Assembly: GCF_022810765.1 (NCBI RefSeq)
Contig: NZ_CP094494.1
Location: forward strand, 1,240,001 to 1,304,000
Direction: 5' to 3'
Length of the DNA: 64,000 nucleotides
From: Winogradskyella sp. MH6
GTDB taxonomy: Bacteria; Bacteroidota; Bacteroidia; Flavobacteriales; Flavobacteriaceae
Position numbers and translations under genes: made by a program. Under the pieces are notes generated by a model that was not told the origin of the DNA, did no database searches, and was given only the letters and a program-made list of their open reading frames with translations. Positions 16,346 through 25,213 of the stretch are shown here, one piece after another (position 1 is the stretch's first letter; each line of letters starts with the position of its first letter).

Positions 16346-19300
16346 TGCTTTTGAAATATTCTTGAATCTTTTTCTTAAAATGATTCTGCAAAGGTAGTGC
16401 TTGTCTGTTTAATATTTCAGTAGTGTTAAAGTATTGTTTTGCGGTTGGGATTTGACTGGGATTATTATTATTGAAATCCTTCTTATTGGTTTCAGATTCA
16501 CGCTTCGTATCCTGACCTTGCATAAAGGTGGCATTTTCTAATTTTAATAATTGATGTTGTACGTCCATCATCTTTTGAAGCGTTTGATTTGTGAAACCGT
16601 AGTTCAATAAATCCAACTCTATATCTTCCATTTGCTTTATCAACTCTCCAGCAGATTCAATCTTTCCCTCTTTAGATAAACGGTCTTCTAGTGCCTGACG
16701 TAATTGTTGTTGTTGCTGATATATTTTAAATAATTCTTCATTTTGTTCTTCTCTTCCACCTTCACCATAACCATCATTTTGTTCTTCACCATTACCATCA
16801 CCATTAGAACCATTTCCGTTTTTTCCACCCTTTCCATTTTCACCTTTGCCGTATTTTCCTTTTTGACCTTCACCACCTTCTTTATTACCCTCTCCATTCT
16901 GTTGGCCATTCTTGCCGTTCTCTCCACCTTTGCCTTGTTGTTCTCCAGACTGTCCATTCTCACCACTTTGCCCACTTTGACCTTGATTACCACTCTGTCC
17001 TTGCTCACCTTGTTGGCCTTGTTCTCCTTGTTGTTTTCCCTCTCCTTCTTTGCCTTCGCTACCTTCTTGTCCTGGCTTTTCACCTTCGCCTTTTTGCCCT
17101 TCTTCACCCTGTTTTCCTTGCTCGTTCTTTTTTACTCCTTCTTCCATTTGCTTATTGAGCTCTTCTTGACTCATAATAATATCTGGAAGTTGTTGGCCTC
17201 CTCCACCTCCAGAACCCATAGCGGAATTCATTTGCATCTCCATATTATCTAAAACATCACTCAGAAAGCTCGCCAATTCATTACTCGCTGTAACGACATA
17301 TTGCTGAGAAGACACTCCTTGATATAAACGGTTTTCAGTCAATTGACCGAGTGCTTTATCTATATTGAAATACACTTCTGTGATTTGCTCATTTACCTTC
17401 TCAGAAATCTTTGGCTGACGTAATGACAAGGCAAACAAACTATCATCAATATGCTCAAAGTGCTCTCTTAAATTACTTTGGCTGATGATGTATTTACCGT
17501 ATTTGTTGTTGTTGATATCAATACTCTCAAAAGTATTCATCAGTTCTTCTTGATCGAAAGAAAACAATAAAAGATTCTCAAGAATTTGACGCAAAGCATC
17601 AGCATCTTCAGAAGCTTGGTCGCCTCCACCTCCGCCACCACCTGACATCATTTGCATCATCTGCTCACTCATCTGCTTCATCTTTTTAGCAGCTTTTTTC
17701 TGCTTTTCCTGAGCGTTTTGCTGCTGTTCTTGTGCTTCGCTAGGTTTACCCTCGCTTTCTTTCTCTTCCTTCTTCTCAAGCGCTTCTTTAGCTTCCTTTT
17801 GGTCAAACTTTACACCATCTTCTAAAAACTCATCTACAGGAACATTCATCGGTTTTTGCAAACGTCTGTCCTCTTGTTTTAAATCTTCTATATCTTTTTG
17901 AAGCTTTTCGAATTCTTTATTTAATTCGTCTTGCTTTTCTTTGGTGTTCTCTTTGTCTTTGTTGGAAAGTGCTTCCTGCTTCTTCGCTAAATCGTCTAAC
18001 TGATTGGCAATTTTTTCAGCCTTTTTCATTACATAAAAACGCTTGGTCAACTCTAAGAGTTGTTTCATACTGCGTTTTTTGTTTTTGTTTTGTTTGGCTA
18101 ATTCTTCAAGCTTTTGGGTAAACTCTTCTTTGTTGATTTTATCCTTCAGCTTTTCTAATTCTTCAAGCAACTTTTCATCTTGCTTTAGCTTTTCTTCGTT
18201 CTCTTTAAGACGCTCTTTTAAATCTTCTTTAAATTGATCTTCTTTCTTTTCTTCCTGAAATTCTTCTAAATTATCCTGTAGCTTTTTGTTGAAATTCTTC
18301 ATCAACTGCTCTTGCTGTTTTTGACGTTTTAAGAAATCTTCAAATTTCTTTTTATCGTTGAAATTAAGTTCTTGCTTTTCCTTTTGGGTTTTAGAAAATT
18401 CTTCAAGCTTTTTGTCTTGCTCTTCTAATTTTTCAAACGTTTTGCCAATATCCTTTATCGTTTCATTCTGCTCTTGTAACTGCTTCTGCTCTTCTTCGTC
18501 CTTAGTTAATTTTCGGTAGCTAAACACACTACTTTTTGTGCGTTTGTAATTGTGAATAGCATCGTTATCATAAACCTCAAAATACAATTGGTAGCTGACT
18601 CCTTCTTCTAAATTGAATTGATTTGGAAACGCACTCACAAACTCACTAAAATTAGATTTGGAAACGCTAATCGGCTCTACCTCTTTCTGAGTTTCATCCT
18701 CTGTTGGATAATACACCAAATTCAGTTTTGACAAGCCAAAATCATCACTCGCCTGACCATAGAAATACATACTTTGTTGGTCTAAGGAATCGATTTGCAT
18801 TTTAATGTTGAGCTCAGGATGCAAATCCTTAACCACAGAAATATTATAAGCCAGATTTTCGTAATCCTTTAAATTCTCGTTACTGGTTGAAATGCTATAA
18901 TTATAATTTCTGAATAATCGCTTAGTGGCTTCAAAATTGTTATTGTCATTTTTTAAAAACGCTAAGGTATCTTCGGCATAAATATGAACCGCATTTGTGG
19001 CTTTAGTCATTGCTTTCCAAGTGACTTTTGTCCCTTCTGGAACAACCGCAGAACCTGTGCTTTTTAATACCTCATCTTGTTTTTGTGTGTACGATGGATA
19101 GTCTAACAGCATTTCAAAATTGACCAAGTTTGGTGTGTTTACAACCTGTAACTCATACGATTTTGAATTGACGTCGTTAGCTGATAAACTAAATTCTATA
19201 TTGTTTTTCGGAAGATTGAACGTGTATTGAAATTCACCTGGCGTAACCTGTTGCAAATAATACGATTGACCGTTGAATTGAATCTGCGCATTCTCTGGAA

Positions 19301-19967
19301 TGACATCTCCTGCGGTTTTTACTTTTAACTTAAAGTCCTTACCTTCAATAGCTTGTAAGTTTTCATTCAGAACAAAAAATTGAAAAGGTGCTGGTGGCTC
19401 ATAAGCTGTTTTGTAATTGACTACACGCTCGTAACTATCACTAAACCAATCGATCTTTCCTGTGATATAAGACAACAAAATAATGACTACAGGAATAGCC
19501 GCATACTTTAAATACTTGGTGTTGGTCTTAAAATTGATTGCCGATTTAAACGGAATGGGTTGCAACTCTTGAGACTTCTGCTCTATGCTTGCCAATAATA
19601 AATCGGATTGCTGTGGACTTTGGTTGAGCTGAAGTACATTCAATAGTTTATCATTGACTTCAGGAAAATGATTGCCTATTAATTTTGAAGCGGTTTCATA
19701 ATCAATACCTTGCCTTAGATTAAATAAATGGGATAACGGAATGGCAATAAACTTTACAAACAACGCGACCTCAACGGCTACAAACACCCAAAACAAAATG
19801 GTTCTTGCTGTTGGGTTGAGCCAAAACACATATTCTACAAACAGCGTAATAATGAGGTATAACAAACCAATGGCGAAAAATAAAATTGCGCCTTTTAGCA
19901 GTTCATTAGTGTAATATTTTTTAATGAATTGCTGTAGTTTGTTTTTTATGGTTTCAAAATTGCTCAT
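16338..19967 (-). CDS. DUF4175 family large membrane protein
   Basis: This 1209-residue protein (ATG at 19967; the TTG one codon before is less likely) has two hydrophobic helices at about 24-80 and another at about 155-175, which place the rest outside the membrane. The middle holds beta-rich repeats, followed by a long, very charged Lys/Glu/Gln coiled-coil (about 490-770). Next come a Gly run after QMMQMMS, a globular part, then about 130 residues almost entirely of Gly, Gln, Glu, Lys, Ser and Asn (about 960-1090), and a final helical tail. This matches the Bacteroidota family DUF4175; function unknown. It is the first gene of a unit with ybeY. Confidence 0.85.
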   Translation of the reverse strand: MSNFETIKNKLQQFIKKYYTNELLKGAILFFAIGLLYLIITLFVEYVFWLNPTARTILFWVFVAVEVALFVKFIAIPLSHLFNLRQGIDYETASKLIGNHFPEVNDKLLNVLQLNQSPQQSDLLLASIEQKSQELQPIPFKSAINFKTNTKYLKYAAIPVVIILLSYITGKIDWFSDSYERVVNYKTAYEPPAPFQFFVLNENLQAIEGKDFKLKVKTAGDVIPENAQIQFNGQSYYLQQVTPGEFQYTFNLPKNNIEFSLSANDVNSKSYELQVVNTPNLVNFEMLLDYPSYTQKQDEVLKSTGSAVVPEGTKVTWKAMTKATNAVHIYAEDTLAFLKNDNNNFEATKRLFRNYNYSISTSNENLKDYENLAYNISVVKDLHPELNIKMQIDSLDQQSMYFYGQASDDFGLSKLNLVYYPTEDETQKEVEPISVSKSNFSEFVSAFPNQFNLEEGVSYQLYFEVYDNDAIHNYKRTKSSVFSYRKLTKDEEEQKQLQEQNETIKDIGKTFEKLEEQDKKLEEFSKTQKEKQELNFNDKKKFEDFLKRQKQQEQLMKNFNKKLQDNLEEFQEEKKEDQFKEDLKERLKENEEKLKQDEKLLEELEKLKDKINKEEFTQKLEELAKQNKNKKRSMKQLLELTKRFYVMKKAEKIANQLDDLAKKQEALSNKDKENTKEKQDELNKEFEKLQKDIEDLKQEDRRLQKPMNVPVDEFLEDGVKFDQKEAKEALEKKEEKESEGKPSEAQEQQQNAQEKQKKAAKKMKQMSEQMMQMMSGGGGGGGDQASEDADALRQILENLLLFSFDQEELMNTFESIDINNNKYGKYIISQSNLREHFEHIDDSLFALSLRQPKISEKVNEQITEVYFNIDKALGQLTENRLYQGVSSQQYVVTASNELASFLSDVLDNMEMQMNSAMGSGGGGGQQLPDIIMSQEELNKQMEEGVKKNEQGKQGEEGQKGEGEKPGQEGSEGKEGEGKQQGEQGQQGEQGQSGNQGQSGQSGENGQSGEQQGKGGENGKNGQQNGEGNKEGGEGQKGKYGKGENGKGGKNGNGSNGDGNGEEQNDGYGEGGREEQNEELFKIYQQQQQLRQALEDRLSKEGKIESAGELIKQMEDIELDLLNYGFTNQTLQKMMDVQHQLLKLENATFMQGQDTKRESETNKKDFNNNNPSQIPTAKQYFNTTEILNRQALPLQNHFKKKIQEYFKSND
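16750..17130 (-). repeat. Low-complexity Gly/Gln/Glu/Lys coding repeat inside the DUF4175 gene
   Basis: Degenerate codon-level repeats encode runs such as GEQGQQGEQGQSG and GENGKGGKNGNGSNG. The compositional bias produces long shadow frames on both strands that should not be annotated as genes. Confidence 0.8.
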
Positions 19968-20077
19968 CAATACTATTCTAACTTACTAAACTACAATTTT
20001 ATTTTAATTGATGATTTCCTAAATTTGGTAAGATTGTGTTAATTTAGAGGGATTAACTGTTAATAATCAGCCTATAA

Positions 20078-21121
20078 ATGAAAGACCTTAAATATTTAGC
20101 GGCATTTTCAATACCAATTATGGCTGTTTTGGGACTTAGTTTCCAAGGCTATTGGGTTTGGGCTACACCTGTTTTTGCTTTTGTTTGTATTCCCGTTTTA
20201 GAGCTTATTTTTCCCGTAGATACTACTAATCTTCAATCTGAAGATGTAGATAGCAGACTAAAACGTAAGATTTTCGATTGGTTACTTTACCTCAACTTAC
20301 CCATTGTTTATGGTATTGTGGTTTATGCTTTGATTTTAGTTGCTCATCAACCTTTGGAAATTTATGAGTTTGTTGGACTCATTTTTTCTGTTGGTATTGT
20401 TTTAGGCGTTAACGGCATTAATGTTGGTCACGAGTTAGGCCACAGACAACAAACCAACGAACGCTTTTTGGGTAAGGCCTTGCTTCTACCCTCTTTTTAT
20501 ATGCATTTTTATATTGAACATAATTTTGGACATCATCTTCACGCTGCAACACCAGAAGATCCTGCAACCGCAAAATACAATCAAAGTGTGTATTCGTTTT
20601 GGTTGACGTCTACGATTAGACAATATTTTAATGCGTGGAACATTCAAAAAAAACTATTGAAGAACAATAAACAATCTTTCTTTTCTTTCAAAAATGATAT
20701 GTTGTGGTACACTGTTTTTCAACTGTTGTATTTGGCTTCAGTTATACTACTTTTAGGAACTACAGCCTTATTATTTGCTGTTTGCACAGGTGTAGTTGGC
20801 TTCATTCTTCTAGAAACTGTCAACTATATTGAACATTATGGATTACTGCGTTTAAAAACTAAGTCTGGTCGTTACGAGCGTGTAAAAGAAATACACTCGT
20901 GGAACTCTAATCACGTTATCGGTCGCATTGTGTTATATGAATTAACACGACATAGCGACCATCATTTTAAGTCTTCAAAAAAATATCAAATCTTAGATTG
21001 CCACGATGATAGTCCGCAAATGCCATTTGGCTATCCAACTTCAATGGTATTGGCAATGGTACCACCACTTTGGTTTAAGATTATGAATAAGCGTGTGCCG
21101 AGAGAGATGGTTGTTTCTTAG
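20078..21121 (+). CDS. alkB: AlkB-like alkane 1-monooxygenase / integral-membrane di-iron hydroxylase
   Basis: This 347-residue membrane protein is of the fatty-acid desaturase/alkane hydroxylase superfamily, which oxidises terminal methyl groups using a di-iron centre. The three His boxes are in place: GHELGHR (HExxH, about 126-132), EHNFGHHLH (about 154-162) and LTRHSDHHF (about 293-301), plus the AlkB-type NYIEHYGL. Several hydrophobic helices flank them. Electron donors (rubredoxin and its reductase) are not adjacent. The true substrate could be an alkane, a xylene-like compound or a lipid; the alkane call is from family resemblance. Monocistronic, upstream of gltX with a 136-nt gap. Confidence 0.85.
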   Translation: MKDLKYLAAFSIPIMAVLGLSFQGYWVWATPVFAFVCIPVLELIFPVDTTNLQSEDVDSRLKRKIFDWLLYLNLPIVYGIVVYALILVAHQPLEIYEFVGLIFSVGIVLGVNGINVGHELGHRQQTNERFLGKALLLPSFYMHFYIEHNFGHHLHAATPEDPATAKYNQSVYSFWLTSTIRQYFNAWNIQKKLLKNNKQSFFSFKNDMLWYTVFQLLYLASVILLLGTTALLFAVCTGVVGFILLETVNYIEHYGLLRLKTKSGRYERVKEIHSWNSNHVIGRIVLYELTRHSDHHFKSSKKYQILDCHDDSPQMPFGYPTSMVLAMVPPLWFKIMNKRVPREMVVS

Positions 21122-21196
21122 ACTCGAGAACAAGATGTTATAAAACTAAGTCTTGATTCTTGGTTCTCTAATCTTGTATCTTGAAAGTTATCAAAC

Positions 21197-21204
21197 TATC
21201 TTTG
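21197..21204 (+). promoter_or_regulatory. TATCTTTG -7 box for gltX, with TTG 20 nt upstream
   Basis: Matches TAnnTTTG; a TTG at 21174-21176 lies 20 nt upstream, in the range of the Bacteroidota -33 element. It predicts a leader of about 50 nt that contains the hairpin repeat at 21209-21245. Confidence 0.6.
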
Positions 21205-21208
21205 CGCG

Positions 21209-21245
21209 AGATCCTGAAACAAGTTCAGGATGACAAACTATTGAG
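21209..21245 (+). repeat. Short hairpin repeat, copy 2, in the gltX leader
   Basis: TCCTG (21212-21216), loop AAACAAGTT, CAGGA (21226-21230), then TGACAAACTATT. It differs from copy 1 at 13883 mainly by a compensated T-A to C-G pair. Confidence 0.6.
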
Positions 21246-21257
21246 CGTTTATCAACT

Positions 21258-22775
21258 ATGTCAAAAAAAGTACGTGTGCGCTTTGCGCCTAGTCCAACAG
21301 GACCTTTACATATTGGTGGTGTAAGAACTGCTTTATTCAATTATTTATTTGCCAAAAAACACAATGGTGATTTTGTGTTGCGTATCGAAGATACAGACCA
21401 AAACCGTTATGTAGAAGGTGCGGAAGATTACATTGTAAAATCTTTAAACTGGTGTGGTATTCCGTTTGATGAAGGTCCAGGTAAAAACGAAAAATTTGGT
21501 CCTTACAGACAAAGTGAGCGTAAGCATTTGTATAAGCAATATGCTGATCAATTGATTGCTGAAGGTAAAGCTTACTATGCTTTTGATACTTCTGAAGAGC
21601 TTGATGCTCATAGAAAACAACATGAAGCTGAAGGTAAAACCTTTATCTACAACTGGCACAATCGTGAGAAAGGACGTTTGGTAAATTCTTTAGTACTTTC
21701 TGAAGAAGAAACCCTAGCAAAGATTGATGCTGGCGATGATTATGTAGTACGTTTTAAATCGCCACAAGATGAAACTTTGCAACTAAAGGATATTATTCGT
21801 GGCGATATTTCTATAGATACCAACATACTTGATGATAAGATTTTGTTTAAAAGTGACGGAATGCCAACCTATCATCTTGCTAATATTGTAGATGATCATT
21901 TGATGGAAATTACTCACGTTATTCGTGGTGAAGAATGGTTACCTTCTTTAGCATTACACAAATTATTATATGATGCTTTCGGTTGGGAAGCACCAGAATT
22001 TGCACATTTACCTTTAATCTTAAAACCAACAGGAAAAGGAAAATTAAGCAAACGTGATGGTGATAAATTAGGGTTTCCTGTATTTCCATTAGCTTGGACA
22101 GACGCAAAAACCAACGAAGTTTCCAGAGGTTATAAAGAGGATGGGTATTTCCCTGAAGCTGTTGTGAATTTCTTAGCCTTTTTAGGTTGGAATCCTGGTA
22201 CAGAGCAAGAGATTTTCAGTTTAGAACAATTGGTGAATGATTTTGATTTAGCAAGAGTTAACAAAGCTGGTGCACGTTTTGATCCTGATAAAACCAAATG
22301 GTTTAACCATCATTATATGCAACAGCAATTAGACTTGGAACTGGCAACAGAATTTCAATCAAAAAATATCTTGTTGAAAGATATTGATGTGAATTACATT
22401 GCTTTGGTTGTGGGCTTAATTAAAGAACGCGCAACGTTTGTAAGCGATTTTTGGGAATTGAGCCACTTCTTCTTTGTGTCGCCTACTGATTATGACGAGA
22501 AAGCATCTAAAAAGGCTTTAAAAGAGGGTACTGATGAGATTTTAAATAAAGTTATTGAATTGGTGAATTCAACCGAAGATTATACGGTAGAAAACCTTCA
22601 AAACAATATAAAAGGCTGGATAACTGATAACGAGATTGGCTTCGGAAAAGTGATGATGCCATTACGTTTGGCTCTAGTAGGTGCTTTACAAGGACCAGAT
22701 GTGTTCGATATTATGTATATGATTGGTAAAGCCGAAACGGTTAAGCGTATTGCCGCTTTGGTAAAGATGATTTAG
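21258..22775 (+). CDS. gltX: Glutamate--tRNA ligase
   Basis: This 505-residue class I aminoacyl-tRNA synthetase charges tRNA-Glu in the cytoplasm. The HIGH motif is in RFAPSPTGPLHIGGVRTAL (residues 8-26) and the KMSKS equivalent is KLSKRDGDK at about 262-270. The extra stretch LGFPVFPLAW after it is typical for Bacteroidota GluRS. C-terminal anticodon-binding domain present, normal length. The leader holds a covarying hairpin repeat and the 3' side has a long palindromic repeat. glnS is nearby (25.2 kb), so this GluRS need not be non-discriminating. Confidence 0.98.
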   Translation: MSKKVRVRFAPSPTGPLHIGGVRTALFNYLFAKKHNGDFVLRIEDTDQNRYVEGAEDYIVKSLNWCGIPFDEGPGKNEKFGPYRQSERKHLYKQYADQLIAEGKAYYAFDTSEELDAHRKQHEAEGKTFIYNWHNREKGRLVNSLVLSEEETLAKIDAGDDYVVRFKSPQDETLQLKDIIRGDISIDTNILDDKILFKSDGMPTYHLANIVDDHLMEITHVIRGEEWLPSLALHKLLYDAFGWEAPEFAHLPLILKPTGKGKLSKRDGDKLGFPVFPLAWTDAKTNEVSRGYKEDGYFPEAVVNFLAFLGWNPGTEQEIFSLEQLVNDFDLARVNKAGARFDPDKTKWFNHHYMQQQLDLELATEFQSKNILLKDIDVNYIALVVGLIKERATFVSDFWELSHFFFVSPTDYDEKASKKALKEGTDEILNKVIELVNSTEDYTVENLQNNIKGWITDNEIGFGKVMMPLRLALVGALQGPDVFDIMYMIGKAETVKRIAALVKMI

Positions 22776-22779
22776 TTCT

Positions 22780-22867
22780 GTCATTACGAGGAATGAGGTA
22801 CGAATGACGTGGTAATCTTTTTATTTTGAGATTGCCACATCACGCTTTTGGTGTGATTCGCAATGAC
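22780..22867. repeat. REP-like 88-bp imperfect palindrome between gltX and the PorT-like gene
   Basis: Two 39-nt arms (22780-22818 and 22829-22867), starting GTCATTACGAGG and ending TTCGCAATGAC, pair imperfectly around a 10-nt T-rich loop. Elements with GTCATTGCGAGGAA...GTGGCAATCT arms are widespread intergenic repeats in Bacteroidota. Confidence 0.75.
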
Positions 22868-22876
22868 AAACAATTA

Positions 22877-23557
22877 CTAAAACGTAATAATAGCAGTAAA
22901 GGCAATCATAGACTGGTTGCCTTTAAATTTGTTATCATTTGTACCAACGTTAAGGTCTTCATCATTTAGTTTGTTCAGCATGTTGGTAAATCCATAAATG
23001 TATTGCGCTCGCAGTCTAAACGCACCAAAACCAGCCGACAAACCTACTGCACCATTTACATTAAAGTTTGATATTTTAGAAATATCTTCGGTTAAAAGTG
23101 TATCGTAATTAGCAATAATTAACCCTTCTTTTGAGTCGTCTTTAAGCTCTAAATCTCCATTGTATTGCAACATTGGTCCAAGATCTAAAGTTAAATTACT
23201 ACCTATTAATTTGGCATGAAACAAAAACGATAATTGCGCTGTAAGTAACTTGTATTCTACAAATTCTTCATTAGGATTAGTTAATGAAAAGGCAGCAATA
23301 TCAATGTTATTTTCAGACAGAAGAATGTTGTAACTTACATTATACCATTTGTGCGGAATATCTACAGAAGCCGATAATCCTCCTATAAAACCATTGTTCT
23401 TTTTGGTTACAAAATTATCTGTAATGATATCAAACTGAGTCACTCCTCCTTGTATACCTATTCCATTTTTTATGGCATAGCGTTTATGTTGTGCAAAACT
23501 AAGTGTAACAAAAGCCATACTAATGACTACTAATAGAGTGTATTTGAGTTTTTTCAT
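22877..23557 (-). CDS. PorT-like outer-membrane beta-barrel protein
   Basis: This 226-residue protein starts with a signal peptide (MKKLKYTLLVVISMAFVTLSFAQ). The body alternates polar and hydrophobic residues in the manner of an 8-strand barrel and ends in Phe (SMIAFTAIITF). Segments GIGIQGGVTQFDI, GFIGGLSASVDI, LLTAQLSFLFHAKLI, GAVGLSAGFGAFRLRAQYIYGF look like successive strands. It resembles PorT-type/outer membrane beta-barrel proteins of Bacteroidota, but a specific function cannot be given. It is monocistronic, with its own promoter box. Confidence 0.75.
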   Translation of the reverse strand: MKKLKYTLLVVISMAFVTLSFAQHKRYAIKNGIGIQGGVTQFDIITDNFVTKKNNGFIGGLSASVDIPHKWYNVSYNILLSENNIDIAAFSLTNPNEEFVEYKLLTAQLSFLFHAKLIGSNLTLDLGPMLQYNGDLELKDDSKEGLIIANYDTLLTEDISKISNFNVNGAVGLSAGFGAFRLRAQYIYGFTNMLNKLNDEDLNVGTNDNKFKGNQSMIAFTAIITF

Positions 23558-23578
23558 AATTTACAGATGAATTGCAAA

Positions 23579-23586
23579 CAAATATA
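23579..23586 (-). promoter_or_regulatory. TATATTTG -7 box for the PorT-like gene
   Basis: Minus strand TAnnTTTG match, 21 nt before the ATG at 23557. Confidence 0.6.
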
Positions 23587-23637
23587 GTTTAATTTAGTAC
23601 GAACATTTATTTCTAACTATTACTTAAATAATTATTT

Positions 23638-24573
23638 ATGGATTTTCCTGTTTTTTTGATTCCAATTATCTTTTTTGGACTCGTTATTTTAATTTCTTCA
23701 TTCTTTATTGTAAAGCAACAAACCGCAGCGGTCATAGAACGTTTTGGACGTTATCAAAGTATTAGACACTCTGGTTTACAGATTAAGATTCCGTTAGTAG
23801 ATCGTATTGCTGGTAAGTTGAGTTTAAAAATTCAACAGCTCGATGTTATTGTAGAAACCAAAACTTTAGATGATGTATTTGTTCGTTTAAAGATTTCTGT
23901 GCAATATATGGTTATAAAAGAAAAAGTATATGAAGCCTTTTATAAACTAGACTATCCGCATGAGCAAATTACAAGTTATGTATTTGATGTGGTGCGTGCT
24001 GAAGTACCAAAAATGAAATTAGATGACGTTTTTGTGCGTAAAGATGATATCGCTATTGCTGTAAAAGCTGAATTAAATGACGCTATGGTTGAGTATGGTT
24101 ACGACATCATTAAAACTTTAGTAACAGACATAGATCCTGATGCACAAGTAAAAGCTGCAATGAACCGTATTAATGCTGCTGAGCGTGAAAAAATCGCTGC
24201 ACAATTTGAAGGTGATGCACAACGTATTTTAATTGTTGAAAAGGCAAAAGCTGAAGCTGAAAGCAAACGACTACAAGGACAAGGTATCGCAGACCAAAGA
24301 CGCGAAATTGCTCGTGGTTTAGAGGAGTCTGTAGAAGTGTTGAATGGAGTTGGTATTAACTCTCAAGAAGCATCTGCATTAATCGTTGTAACACAACATT
24401 ACGATACGCTTCAATCTATTGGTGAAGAAACCAATAGTAACTTAATCTTGTTACCAAATTCACCACAAGCTGGTAGTGATATGTTAAATAACATGGTAGC
24501 ATCTTTTACAGCAAGTAACCAAATTGGAGAAGCTATGAAAGCCAGCAATAACAAGAAGAAAAAAGACGAATAA
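23638..24573 (+). CDS. SPFH/band 7 (stomatin-like) protein
   Basis: This 311-residue protein has one N-terminal membrane anchor (FLIPIIFFGLVILISSFFIV, about 5-24). A stomatin/prohibitin domain follows: VKQQTAAVIERFGRYQSIRHSGLQIKIP, LSLKIQQLDV, RVTKT-like VETKTLDDVF and GYDIIKTLVTDIDPD. An Ala/Glu-rich helix (about 175-225) is typical of SPFH oligomers. These proteins form ring assemblies on membranes and often organise membrane proteases or microdomains. No NfeD partner gene is adjacent. A strong terminator follows. Confidence 0.9.
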   Translation: MDFPVFLIPIIFFGLVILISSFFIVKQQTAAVIERFGRYQSIRHSGLQIKIPLVDRIAGKLSLKIQQLDVIVETKTLDDVFVRLKISVQYMVIKEKVYEAFYKLDYPHEQITSYVFDVVRAEVPKMKLDDVFVRKDDIAIAVKAELNDAMVEYGYDIIKTLVTDIDPDAQVKAAMNRINAAEREKIAAQFEGDAQRILIVEKAKAEAESKRLQGQGIADQRREIARGLEESVEVLNGVGINSQEASALIVVTQHYDTLQSIGEETNSNLILLPNSPQAGSDMLNNMVASFTASNQIGEAMKASNNKKKKDE

Positions 24574-24588
24574 TCGTGTTTATAAATC

Positions 24589-24620
24589 AAAAACCCGAAG
24601 TTTTCACTTCGGGTTTTTTT
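24589..24620. terminator. Hairpin terminator after the SPFH gene
   Basis: ACCCGAAG (24593-24600), TTTTCA loop, CTTCGGGT (24607-24614), then T-run; A-run on the other side also suits the convergent DUF1761 gene. Confidence 0.85.
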
Positions 24621-24633
24621 ATGTTTAAATTTT

Positions 24634-25110
24634 TTATTTCCAACCACAAAGTATAGCTCCCATAATAGCTAAAGTTAGTACCCAATAGCCAACATTGATT
24701 AGGATATACTTCCATCCTTTTCTTTCAAAAAGGGCATTAATTCCTAAAACAGGCAATACAAAAAACAGGGCTCCTATTGCACCATGTAAGGCTCCATGAC
24801 CATAATTACGATGCATATTGCCAAATTCTGCCATAAAAGTTTTAAATGATTCAGCATCTGGATTTGTAAATGCTAGTTGTGTTGCCGCAACTTGATGAAT
24901 AACCATCCCATTTACACTAAATGCTAACATAAATGACAATACTAATGTCACTCCAAAAATTACAGCAATATTGCCTGTTTTTATTTTCTCTTCAGTCATT
25001 CCTGAAGCTTTCATCCAAGCAGTTCCTAATACATTTGGGTTGTACCAAATAGCACCAATTAATAAAGGTACAACGGCTGAAACCACAATAGCTAAATAAT
25101 TTAATTCCAT
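24634..25110 (-). CDS. DUF1761 family membrane protein
   Basis: This 158-residue protein has about four transmembrane helices: LAIVVSAVVPLLIGAIWY, NIAVIFGVTLVLSFMLAFSV, GALHGAIGALFFVLPVLGIN, and ILINVGYWVLTLAIMGAILC. It starts with the DUF1761 pattern, including YNPNVLGTAWMKASGM. The function of the family is unknown. It is monocistronic, between two terminators. Confidence 0.8.
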   Translation of the reverse strand: MELNYLAIVVSAVVPLLIGAIWYNPNVLGTAWMKASGMTEEKIKTGNIAVIFGVTLVLSFMLAFSVNGMVIHQVAATQLAFTNPDAESFKTFMAEFGNMHRNYGHGALHGAIGALFFVLPVLGINALFERKGWKYILINVGYWVLTLAIMGAILCGWK

Positions 25111-25144
25111 ACTGATGTTGTTTTAGTTAGTATTTTAAATGTAC

Positions 25145-25180
25145 AAAAAAACCTCTAAGGTTTTACTTTAGAGGTTTTTA
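25145..25180 (-). terminator. Hairpin terminator between glnS and the DUF1761 gene
   Basis: ACCTCTAA (25151-25158) pairs with TTAGAGGT (25168-25175); T-run on the minus strand after the stem. It fits the 3' end of glnS. Confidence 0.8.
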
Positions 25181-25213
25181 TGAGATGCTGAAATAAATTC
25201 AGTGTTACAATTT

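Noticed and set aside
16688..17252. Long Lys-rich (minus) and Phe/Leu-rich (plus) open frames
   Set aside because: They are shadows of the Gly/Gln/Glu/Lys repeat of the DUF4175 gene; biased codons keep all frames open.
21121..21196. TCTTG-type short repeats before gltX as a CRISPR or tandem array
   Set aside because: Units are only 5-9 bp, irregular and without spacers; probably a decayed simple repeat.
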